Assembly (NCBI GenBank): GCA_023053575.1
Contig: JAKZAP010000022.1
Location: 14,240,518-14,304,517, forward strand
Direction of reading: 5' to 3'
Source of the DNA: Branchinecta lynchi
Lineage: Eukaryota > Arthropoda > Branchiopoda > Anostraca > Branchinectidae
Length of the DNA stretch: 64,000 bases
Shown here: positions 24,501-36,500 of the stretch, in pieces
How positions within the stretch are numbered: position 1 is the first letter of the stretch
How the letters are laid out: each line of letters opens with the position of its first letter
Notes under the pieces: model-generated
Databases searched by the model: none
What the model was told of the DNA's origin: nothing
Seen by the model: the letters and a program-made list of their open reading frames with translations, nothing else
Made by a program: the position numbers and the translations under genes

Positions 24501-27500
24501 TGCAAGTGTGGTCCAGCTAGCAGCCCTCTTCGAGGTAAGGGATGATTTACTCAGTATTTGCGATTTCGAGGGCATGTCACTGCTTCCCTGCAATTCTCTT
24601 CCAGCCGACTCTATTAAGAGTAGTGTGCGGTGTTGCCAAATCGCATAAGTGTTCAGAAATCGTAACGTAAATGGTGGCTTTTGAGAATACAAGCCAAAAA
24701 TTAGCAACAAATTTCTTAGATATTCCTTCAGTAAAAGCTGACTGCGAATCATATTTGACGATGCAAAACCGATAAGTCAGCTACATTTTATTAGAGCTAT
24801 GTTTCGGCCCTTCTTGGCAAGGGTCCTCTTCAGGCTCAAGTCTGAAAAACAGTAAAATATTCTTCCTTAAATATCTGATTTTGTGAACTTCTTCCCTGAA
24901 AATTGGTTCGAGTTAAAGCTGGTGCTGTGATTTCGTTCTGGAGATGGCTGCTTTTTTTGCTGTTCGATTGGGTCGTCGAAAGGGTAGGGATTCTTCTGCA
25001 TTTTGGTCTTGGAGTCGCCCAGTCTCTTCTTCTTCTTTCCAATAAAATGTTCTTTCTAATAAAATGTAGCTGACTTATCCGTTTTGCACCGTCAAGTATA
25101 ACCAGTTTCTTGCCGAAAGATATTCGAAAGCAGAAGAATCTTCCTGGTACTTTTTCCCAGATAAAAATATCCTGATCTTCATTTTTTTTTTTTTTTAGGT
25201 TAATAAACGTTTCGATAGTATTTATAAGTCGGTTCAAGCGCACGTAGCCTAAAGGAGTGAAAATGGTACTGTCGGCAGTTAAATAACGTCACAACTTCCA
25301 TGATATCTCCACTTGCCTGAGTGTGGGAGAGAGGGGCATCGAGTACAGTAGAGGCATGCTTATGTGAACGTCTGCTAACAGTGAACGATCGCCGAAGAAA
25401 AAACTAAAACCCAAACCAGGCATTTTTACTATGAATGCTTGTGATAACCACTCACGCTTTTGTCACTTTTTGAATATTTTGCTGAAACGCTGATTTCCAC
25501 TCACACTCAACTGACACCTGGTTTGCTTTTTATGATTTTAAAAGTTTGCCACGAGGAACCCACCTTCAATGGAGAAGATGGAAGTCCGAACCTCAGATGC
25601 CTTCAAAAGAAGAAGGAGCTTTTTAGTACATTCAAAATAAAAAAAATTACTTGAATTTCTACTTCAAGTTTGTGCCAGGATAACCCTGAAATAGTTGGCT
25701 GTTAGCTAATATCAAGTTTGTTGTTTTCTTTTTCATTTTACTTTTTTATATGCAAGTAACAAAGCCAAGGTAGTGGAACAGTTGAAAAAGTGTTCAAATA
25801 AGCATACCTCTACTGTATATTTATTGAAAAGAGAAGGAAACGCAGAAGATAGGACGCTTTTTTTTTCAGAAGTTTCAGTGACCTGAAAGACAGAAATGCT
25901 CCTCGGGTCGGATTTGAGACCACGACCTTCGGCTTTAGTTGTCAACGCTCCAACATAGTTTACTAGCCACTACAATTGCCAGACATAATCGGGACACGGG
26001 AACGGTGGTCCTGCTCGAAGCAATCGTCCAAGCAGTTCACTTCCCTTTGTCACGGGATTAAAACCTTTGTTTGCTTAAAGCTTAACCGAAAAGATCTGAG
26101 ATATGATAATCGAGTTAACCATTACTTATTCACTCAAATAGACTTGAAGTTCCGATGAAAATGCGTTACTTCATTGCTTCGCTATTCACGAACAATCTAT
26201 TTTCAAATGGTAAAATTTCTGTCACGGGTTTATGAATGAATAAAGGATTTACGACGCACTACCCAAGGGTGTAAGTGCTATAGAAAAAGACAAATAAGTA
26301 TAAAATAATCATAAAAAACTAAACAAATATTTTCCATAAATATGGTAACTCAGTGCGCTTGTACCTCTTTTGTATGCTTGACGAAAGCGATTTACAAAAA
26401 AATTATGTTCATGCAGCGACCAGTCTCGACCTGGCACAACGTAGGCCACTGAAAAGCCGCGTTTGTGTTCAGATTCAAATTGTCCGCGTCATAGTAGAAT
26501 GCGTTGTGGGGAGAACGTCACTACTATAGCAGATAGTGGAAAAATAATAAAAAATAACAAAGCAGAATCCAAATAATGTTGTGTATTCAGTTTAATGATA
26601 AAAAAATAAGTTCGCTTTTGAGTTAAACTTTAAATATAGAATTGTAGGTTACAAGGGAACAACCGTGAGTAACAAACCCTGAAAAGTTGTCACGGTTGAA
26701 GTCCTTAGTACCAATTCCATCTCTGTAAAGTACAACTTTGGTTGCGTTCCCCAAACTTAACAGTTGTGAACAATCTTTAACTTTACTTCGGGGCGGAGCT
26801 AACTGCAGCTTTAACGATCGTTAACTTTGCCAGTTCTAAAATTTTTAACTATTTTGTAATGATGCTCACTAATGATGTTACAAAATAGTTAACAGTCGTT
26901 AAGCTCTGGAACGGAAATTGTAGGTGGGCGGAGCTTAAATTTCGAAATAAAAAACGCGGAACGCAAAAAGTTAACAACTGTTAACAATTTGTTAACGATC
27001 GTTAAGTTGCGGAACGCAGCGTTTACTTCACCAATTTACTATGTTTACACACAGTCTATCCAACATGATCTTATTTCCTGAAAAGAACAACGAAAACAAA
27101 TATCAATAAACAAGGTTAGAAGTAGGTAGACCCTTTATGAGTGTCCTCTGAAACATTCCTTCAGCCCAAACTGACGGTGAATCTTAGTCACATACTTGTC
27201 ACAGGTTATTTTTTGTTCTGTCTTGAGTTTGAAGAGGACCCTTGCCAGGAAGGGCCGACAAATTGCTAGAATCAGCTGACATGTCCATTTAACGCAGTCA
27301 GCTAGGTATAGTCAAAAGAGTAATAGTTGCGTTTTGCAGATACTATGGTATCTGATACCACGATCAAAAGGCGGTTTTGCAGTCGCCATGGTATCTGGCA
27401 AGGTACCGTGGTAACTGATCGTGGTATCTGAAAAATTCATCTTACTTTCAGTTTTTTCTAGTTTTTGGTCAGATCGGTGGGAAAGAAGTGATGTATGTGA

Positions 27501-30500
27501 GTGGAAATCAGCGTTTCTTTTTGGATGATTTCGAAAAGTGCAAATCCGGCAATTGTCGTTTTTGCAGAGCAACCGTAGTAGCAGATACCAAGCAACTGCA
27601 AAAACGACTAATTGCAGATCCAGTTACTGTGGTAACAGATACATACCGTGGTATCTCCGTTTTAGATACCATGGTATCTGTTACTTCCATTACTATCACG
27701 ATGCGGTGTATTAAAACGTCGCTAGTAAGTCTAGCAAGTCGTGCCCAGACGATGTCGAGCGTAACATCTTCTAATCAACGAGGCGGGACGTGAGAACCTG
27801 ACAGAGGACAGCCGCGCTTGTGAATGCCGCGGCTATGAGGCTTCTTACTTCTGAAGCCCTGCTCAGGCTAGAAGTAAATTTGGGCGCTACTTAACTGTCC
27901 CTTTAAGACGCAACGCTCCGTTTTGACAGGCGCTAAAGTTTTTCAAATTGTCGGTCCTTGCATTATTTTTTTAAAGGACCCTTTCTGCTTATTCTGCTTT
28001 TTATAATATACCTAGCTCTCTCTTGGAATTATATGCTTCCAAACCCCCACCTTTCTCCATTGTTTCATTTTGTGCATATGAATGTTTAGCAATTTTTATA
28101 TATATATATATATATCTTTATTTCCTTAATAGCTCGTACAATTCACTCGCTAGCATTGGATTGTCGTACAGTTTACCACCGATACATAATAACACTATAA
28201 AAGACATTTTGCTAATAAGTTTAAAAATTCACAGTCGACACTTAATATATACAATTTACCTTACTAATTACTACATAGAATTAAAGTGGTGTATGAAATA
28301 GGGTACAAAGGACTTGAGGTACCTATCAGTAGAATGTGTATTTGGGCGAACAAGTTTCGGACAATTATCACTTGCTGCTTTGTGTCTGGTGTTCGGTCGA
28401 TTAGGGTTTGGTACTTCAAAGCCCGGTAATATAGTTCTATGAAGGTCTGAAGTCAGGCATTTGCTTCCAAAGTCAATTGTCAGTTTGTGTCGTCTATCAG
28501 AGAGAGACCAAGCTTGGCTTGGTCTTTCATCCGTGTCGACTTTGGCCCGTCAAACAACGCAAAGTTTGACGGAATCTTCTATGTCCGCTCTTTCACATAT
28601 AAGGATATGAGAATCTTCTGTTTTTGACTTCTTATTTGCTTAGTTTTCCAACTTTTTAACCATGGTTAGTTTATTTTTCAAATGTTTTGCGCCCAGCCGC
28701 CGCGTTGGAGCGCAGCAGGATGGCTGGACAGAGGCGACAAGCGGTAACAAGAAAATCATTAATTTCAACTGGAAAGTAATGGTATTTTTGAAAAACGTGT
28801 TATCTGATCCGTTTCATGGGGCAAAGATCATTTCTAGTGAGAGCTGCGCTTTAAAGTTCAATGGGCACATCAAACTACCCCAATCCTGTAACAACCTAGG
28901 AACAATGCTTACCCCCTATATCAGCAGCCTTTTCAACAGTTTCCTCTCTGCGATATTTCAAAGCGTAATTTTTTGGTCCAGTACATGCTCAATTTACAAG
29001 CTTGGACAAAGATATAAGTGATGTTTCTTATAATACTCAGTAGATCTTTATTTTATACATAAATCAGCTTGTATAATTCAGATTTGAATAGGTTATTTGT
29101 TTTTGAATGATTTTTGTAGCTATGTTATTTTTTATAAGCTTATTGCATATTCTGGTACATTTTATAAAGCAAGCTTATCAAGCTTCACAACACTATTCCA
29201 CAAAGAAAAACTTTTAATAGGTAAACTGTCAATCAGTTAAACTGCATCTACGGCTTGACTTTGGTGACATCTCAGATATATCCTTTTCTATCAAGCATTG
29301 CAGGGAGTTTTTGAATTTCCTGCCACGATATCCCAGCTCCTAAGATTTGGATCCCAAATGCCAGAGAGGTAAAGACAAGGGATAACAAGAAAAGCTTCCT
29401 TCTTCCTTCTAAAGGAAGTCGAAAATGTTTATTTGTGAAGCATTCAATACAAAGTAAAGCGTTAGAAGTGTCCATTGTGCTTTAAGTACTTACATTATTT
29501 TTATCTTTCCAGCTAGAGATACCACAGCTGGATTACGATCTGGATACAGCACACCAGTCCCTTTCCAACAGTAGTGGGTCTGCTCGTCCGTTTGACCTGT
29601 CCGGTGGCTCCCCTCGATTCGGGATTCCCACACTATCCAGCTCCCCTAGAAACGATTTTGAGGGTTCATTGAACAAAACTGATATGACGTGAGTTCTTTT
29701 TATCTTTTCTTTTTTTTACACAACTTTTTGGAAGTCAGGAATCCAGTCGCACAGAAGACAACCAAGGACCACAATGAAATGATGTGATACGATGTGTGTT
29801 GCAAAAAGCAAACTGGCCTTACAGCAACACAAAGGAAAACAAACGCAGATGGAAAAAAAGAAGAAAATCCAAAATATAACTTTAGAATAGATAAATTTGA
29901 TGTTGAGTGTTGAAATCTGATTTAGAGCCTCCTGGTTTTAACTGCACAAACTCCGCCTGATTTCTCGTTGGTGTAAAACACTTATCTTATACGAGGTGTG
30001 AAGCCAAGCTGACCATTCATTGTAAACAAAAATAGCAAAACGAGATTTTTGGTTTTTTTTCTTCATCAGCTAGTTATCCCTCTAAGATGATATGCGAGGG
30101 AGGACTAAAATTTCGGATATTTCGGTTGCACTTCCGGCAAACCGTCCTCAGCGGAAAAAAAACTAGATCATAAAATCCATCGCAATAACAACAGGAAAAC
30201 GTTGCGGAACGAACAAACAATAAAACGACATTTAAAAAACCAGAAGAACGTTGCGGATTGAGATACAGATAAAAGTCGAATAATGAAAGATGAAATATGC
30301 GCGTTAAAATTGTATATGTACAAATCTGTGATTATTTACAATTCAGTTCTGTTTACATTTATAATTTACTGTTTGAACAGTCATCCGCCTGAGAAAGTGC
30401 AGAAGCACCTAGAATCGGCCAACTCGAAAAATCCATCAGTAATTCCCGATGAAAAATTTGTAGCCTGCGTAGTAGTATGGTAGTAGTGCACAAAACGTAC

Positions 30501-33500
30501 AAAACGTTGCATGTATGTAATAGCAAAGAATACTATCATTTAATATGCCTGGTCCTGGACTGGTCCAATCTTATGTAGTAGTATTCAGTAGCATCCTGTC
30601 TTGCCATAGTAACATCCAGTCTTGCTAATAGTAGAATATAGTAGTATGCAGTAACACGGTAGCCTTGAAGTAGATGCATGTAGTAGTATTGTTAGTACTG
30701 CATGCAACTTTTTCGTACTACTTCATAGTACTATTTTGAGATAAATTTTTCATCGGGTTTTCATCGGTTTCACTCCAAATAAAACCTTCCACAGAACTAG
30801 CAGTTCTGTGGAAGGTTTTATTTCGATGACGATCCAATGCTAGAATGTAGAATAAAAGCTATTAAGGAGGTAAAGCACATTATTTATTTAATCAACACTT
30901 GCAAATCACTCATCCTTCACTCTTTTCATCCAATCTTTATCAAATGTGTTTGGAACTAAACTCTTGAATACACCAACACTACGTGATATCCTCCCCCAGA
31001 TTTCCAGCGGCGAGAGTAAGGCCTGAGAGAGTGGTAGCCCAGACAATACCCAAATTGCAGCCAATTAAACACAGAACGACTCGTTACCTGAGAAGCTTGT
31101 TTCCGCCTTCGTCAGCCTTTTTAACTCGCATCATTAATTGTATATAGATTTGAATATTTTGTGATGTGTTTGACAAGTTTTTGGTATGTCTAAACTAGGA
31201 CTGAATTAATGTTAATATAGACGAGAACCACCAAATCGGCTTGACCGTTGTATCGGTTTCGAGAATAAATTGAAATGAAAATTTAAATTTAAATTCACAT
31301 TCTCCAACGTCTCTTCCATTTATTCAACTCTCTACGGTCGTCGCTATCGATCTCTACTATTTCCTGACGGGCTTTTAAATGTCATTTTCTTGTTTGTTAA
31401 AAACAACATTTTCAAGTCATGGTCCCTGTTATGTTTTACGGAAATGTGAAACCGACAGAAATTCTCTGACTCGATATTGAGTAAGACTCAATGGTTACTC
31501 AACTCAAATAGTTGATACGTAACGTTGTAGATACGTATAATAATAATAGTATACAAAGTTTTATCTTTTTAAATTGCGTATCCGTTTAAAATGTTTTCAA
31601 ACTTCAGTTTGCGTAAGGTTGATTAAGAAATATGCATGGAGTTCTGATACAGCCCGTGGGTAGTATCAAAATAAGAGTATCCAAAGTTTTATCTGTTTAA
31701 ATTGCGCATCCGTTTGTAAAATGTTTTCAAACTTCAAATTCCATAAAGGTTGATTAAAAATGGAATTCTCGTGAACGAATTAATTCATTCCCCTAAAGCC
31801 CGTGGGTAGTATCAAAATAATAGTATCCAAAGTTGTATCTGTTGAAATTACGTATCCGTTTGTAAAATGTTTTCAAACTTCAGATAGCATAAAGGTTGAT
31901 GCATGGAATTCTGGTGAAAGAATTAATTCATTTCGCTAAAGAACGTGGTTAGTATCCAAATAATACTATACAAAGTTTTACCTTTTGAAATTTCGTATCC
32001 GTTTAAAATGTTTTCAAACTTCAAATTGTATAAAGGTTGATGCATGGAATTCTGGTGAACGAACTAATTCATTCTCCTAAAGAACGTGGTTAGTATCCAA
32101 ATAATAGTATACAAAGTTATATCTGTTGAAATTGCGTATCCGTTTAAAATATTTTCAAACTTCAGATTACATAAAAGTTGATTAATGCATGGATTCTGAT
32201 GAATGAATGAATTTATTCCCCTAAAGCCCGTGGGGCCATGCAGGGAAAACAAAACAAAACAAAAATAATAATAAAAACTCAATATAGCTAGGCCTACTCA
32301 GTATATTCACCAAAAGGAGAGAAAACCGTTCCTCCAAAAAGCGAATCTAATGCTCCATAGCCTCCTTGAGGAACCTCCCAAGGCGTCGAAGGCCGCAAAG
32401 TTTGTGTTCCCCATTATATTAACCAAATCCTCTTCTTCCGTCGTGTCTCGCCTAAAAATCTCTGTGAGCGTGTTCCATCCTACTTACAGCAGTTACTGCG
32501 CACGAGGTTCTTGGCGTCAAGGCTGGAACGCAGTTTTTATTTTCGGAAAAATATCATGCCGCAGGCTACTCTGGCCAATCACGTTATAGCGATTCGTAGT
32601 TACGACGCTTACTATGCTCCTGAGCATGATAAGGAAATAGTTCTTATTAGTTACTATTTCGAGAAGCTTGGAACGGTCAGCGTAGTAACTTTCTACGAGG
32701 TAGGAACAAAAACAGTAACTAATAGTTACTATTGTTAGAAGGGTGGAATACGCTCTGTATGTCTCGGTAAAGTTTACAATGTGAGTGATCGATTCAGTCC
32801 ATCAGGATCGATAATATCAACAAAAGTAGAAAAAAATGTTACTCGAAAAAGCCCACCCAATGCTTCATAGCCTCCTTCAGGGAAAACAAGGCGACGAAGG
32901 CTAACAGAGTGTTTGTTCCCCATATATTAGCGAAATCCTCCTATTTCATTGTTGATACGCCTTTTAAGTTTGGCTGGTCTAAGGCTGGTCTCCTGGTCTA
33001 ACACAGGATCTTTATCTGAGAATAGAACAAAAAAATACAAAAGCGTGGTCTCCGAATAATCCTTGGCGACAAATATTTGGACTATAGGCGTATTCTCGCC
33101 GTTCCCCGAGGACTCCTCGGGGAATCGAAGGGAACGGCGAGAATAGAGGGAGTCACTCCACGCGGACTCCGCGTACAGAAACAGCGAGAACACGGGGACT
33201 GCTTCCAAAATGGATTTTGCTCGAAACAAAAATATGCTGTTGACGAAATTAGTCTGGATCCGCTTTATTATTGGTTTTGTTTATTCTGATTGCTTTTAAT
33301 TAATTTTACATTGCACTAAAACCAGCGAAAACTGATTCCCTCCGAGTCTGAAAGGGAGTCCTTTCTGATGATGGTGATGATAATCGGAGCATTCCCCGTC
33401 CGTGGGGACTCGCGAGAATACGGGGAGTGAGTCTGCGGGACAAACAAGAACGTGGGGACTCCTTAAGTGGAGTCCTCGGGGAACGGCGAGAATACGCCTT

Positions 33501-36500
33501 ATGACTCGGACGACTCATGACGGACGACGGATGACTCATGCACTAACCATGAAATTTGGTGTTCAATGCCTTGAATACGATCAAGACCGCAACATTCTAC
33601 CAAATTTTACACCGGATTGTACATGTGAAGTTAAGACCAGACGTACTTGTAAATATGATTCTGTGCAAAATTTGACAAGCCTCATGCGATTTCGAGCGAT
33701 TTTAAAAACATTTGTGCCTAGATTACTAAGTTTTACAGCAAATCTTGAATTTCACATTATTTCTTGTTCGCCTTGTATTGTAGTATCGACGCAGCCGACA
33801 TACTGCTATCAGAGATGGTCGAATTCGATCATGAAAGGATTCGAATCAGAATCCAGGGCTAGGTACGAATCCGATTCCGAATCCACCATTTCGTGCTGAG
33901 GGTTCGAATCCCGATTCGAATCCAACCTAACAACAATCAAATCATGTAGATAAGTTATAGTCTAAAAATCAGAGGGACAAAAAGCACTGATGTCTAAGGT
34001 GATCAGGTAACTTGATAGATTACTGAGGATGGCTGGTGGCGGAGACCAGAAAGTTGGATTGCCAGCCCCCTCGTGTAAAAATTAGGAAAACGGAAACTGC
34101 AAATAAAGACTAGGCACTGAGCGGATTCGCAAGATTGAGGGTGTGGAATTCGAGTCCGAATCCAGCCTGACAAGCAGAAGATTCGAGTCCGGATTTGAAT
34201 TCGGCTTAAAGGACTAATCCCAGATTCGAATCCGAATTGACTGTGCCGACTGCTGTGCATTTAATAATGGTGAATAAATCTGAATCGAATTGACGAGTCT
34301 CAGTAATGTTTACAATGTAAGTGAGTCGATTCAGGGTCTATATTACAATTTCAGGTCACCAAAGAGATTGGAGGGAATAGTCCCCTTAAGGAGGTTTGAT
34401 CTGGCTTACCGCGGAAACCCTGATAAAGCGCCTGTCACCTCCTATGAAGAAAGGATATTCGTTACGATTTTGAACGCACTCTCAGATTGGATTAACAGCA
34501 AGGTAGGAATGTTTATTTTAGATCTCATAAGAAAAGATACCAGGATCGTAAACCACTTGAACCGTTTTGGCTTACATTAGTTACGTTTTTGCAGATACCA
34601 TGGTATCTGATACCACGGTTTAAAGTCGTTTTCGCAGTTACCGTGGTATCTGTTCAAAAGGCGTTTTTGCATTTGTCGTGGTATCTGGCCAGTTATCGTG
34701 GTATCTGATATTTATGTACCACGATCTGACCGTAGTAACTGATTGTGGTATCTCAAAAGTCATCTCATTTTCATCAAATTTTGTCAAATCGGTGGGAAAG
34801 AAGTTTGGTACTTAGTGATATAACTGGATATCAGTTTTTCTTCTGGGATGACTTCGAAATGTGCAATTTCGGCAATAGGCGTTTTTGCAGAGCAGTCATG
34901 TATCAGATACCAAGGTAACTGCAAAAACGACTAAATGCAGATCCAGTTACCGTGGTATCAGATACCATGGTATCTGCAAAAACGCAACTGTTCAGTATAG
35001 TTGTTACGGGATAGCTTGGAAGGCAGGGGCGTCACGTATGGGGGGGGGGGAGGGTCCCCCCTCCAATGTTTTCGGTTAGTCGGTAAAAATAACTTAAGTC
35101 GGCGCAAAGCGCGGCGATTTTCGTCAAATCAGTCGATTTTCCGTCAAAATCGTAGTTTTTCTGAAAAAAACAGTCAGTAAAAATAACCAACCAGTCGGTA
35201 AATACCTTGCCCTCCCCCCAAACGTTTTGGCTAGTAACGCCTCTGTTGGAGGGTAACCTCCAATCACCACTGAGGGTCCTTTGCTTTCTCGGGGCCGCAG
35301 ATTATTCTGAGTTTATTTACAATCCTAGCCTAGCAAAATATATTCAGCAATATATACAGGACACTTAGCTGATGTCGATTCGTTCACATCTTTTGTTAAA
35401 TTGAACTCAATAGTGATTGCAGAAATTCCTTTTAACCGTCTGTTTTTCAAAAACCTAACAACACCGTCAACTCCCCAAATCGACTCGCTATTAAATCTGA
35501 AAGGGACCTTTGATGATGGTGATGGTAACCGGAACCTTCCCCCATCCATGGGGATCGCCGGAGTCGTGATTTCGCGGAGACCTAAGGGGGGCAACAGTGT
35601 CGTCCCGGGACTCCTTCGCGTTTTTAACATACATCTTACATAGGTGAGACCGAAAATACTTAGTGACCAGCATATACACGAAAATTAAACAAATTCACGG
35701 ATAAATATTCCTTGAGCCCACGCTGATTTTGAAACATGTATTAAAATAATGCATGTAACGGATACGTCAGCTACGGATTGCAGGTTTTGTTTCCTTCCCC
35801 GACCCTGAAGATTGACAGCCTGAGGAGGATGCTTGCCAAGAAGGGCCGAAATATCACTGCTAAAGGTGCGTTTTTTTATGTAGTTTCGGTGTAGTTTCAC
35901 TGTAGTTTGCGTACTATCGTTTCAGTTATGAAAGTACAGTAAATGTACCGTTTTAAAAACGCAGGGACTCCTCAAGTGGAGTCTTCGGGGAACGGCGAGA
36001 ATACGCCTTTAGAACTAAGACGGGTGTGAGCCCCAAGTTCGGATCCTCGCCGAGGCGGCACTCAACAGTCGACGGAACCAGTGGTCAGGTTCTGTAAGAC
36101 TATCCACAGCTGTGAAACAGGTACCTAGACAACCCTAGGATAAATTGGAGGAATTCAATTTCAGTTTCACTTTATTCAAAATATATGCGACGGCCAGAGC
36201 CTCGGACGGTTTGCCCCCCCCCCCCCCCTCCTGCCGCACTCCCAGCTGAGGGCAGTGAAACAGGAGATCGGCGATACTCGAACCTTCAACTTTTTGCACA
36301 CAAAACTTTGCTTTTTTGCCCGCCCCCCCCCCCCCCCCCCCCCGGTGCCACATAGTGTACTTTCATAACCAAAACACAAACTAAACCTAAACTGCATCCA
36401 AAAAGCATCGTAGCTGACGTATCCGTTGTCTACATTATTTGAATAGATATATTAATGAAGACTGCTATAAAATTTATTCGAACAATGTTTACACGGATAC

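Larger units (their letters stand above)
24535..29512 (+). other. SMPD4 intron between the 24.5 and 29.5 kb exons
   Basis: This 5 kb intron contains a hammerhead-family inverted pair (24757-25098), a dispersed repeat (25960-26650), a TIR element (26735-27020), a hammerhead-family fragment (27160-27295), a MITE (27325-27685) and a LINE end (28097-28510). Nothing is recognised at 25100-25860 or 28560-29500. Confidence 0.7.
29689..34354 (+). other. SMPD4 intron between the 29.7 and 34.4 kb exons
   Basis: This 4.7 kb intron contains a TIR unit (30442-30757), a perfect hairpin (30777-30823), a tandem array (31540-32235), two MITEs (32466-32755, 33086-33499) and a LINE scrap (33548-33730). Nothing is recognised at 29700-30430, 30830-31530 or 33900-34290, the last of which is GATTCGAATC-rich. 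Confidence 0.65.

Noticed and set aside
25860..25985. Possible tRNA gene
   Set aside because: A and B box resemblance is weak and no cloverleaf closes; kept only as a low-confidence SINE remnant.
28662..29021. 119-codon open frame in an SMPD4 intron
   Set aside because: Its composition is not protein-like, no family is recognised and there are no splice signals.
31540..32235. Possible multi-exon gene family array
   Set aside because: The units contain stops in all frames and end in LINE-like sequence.
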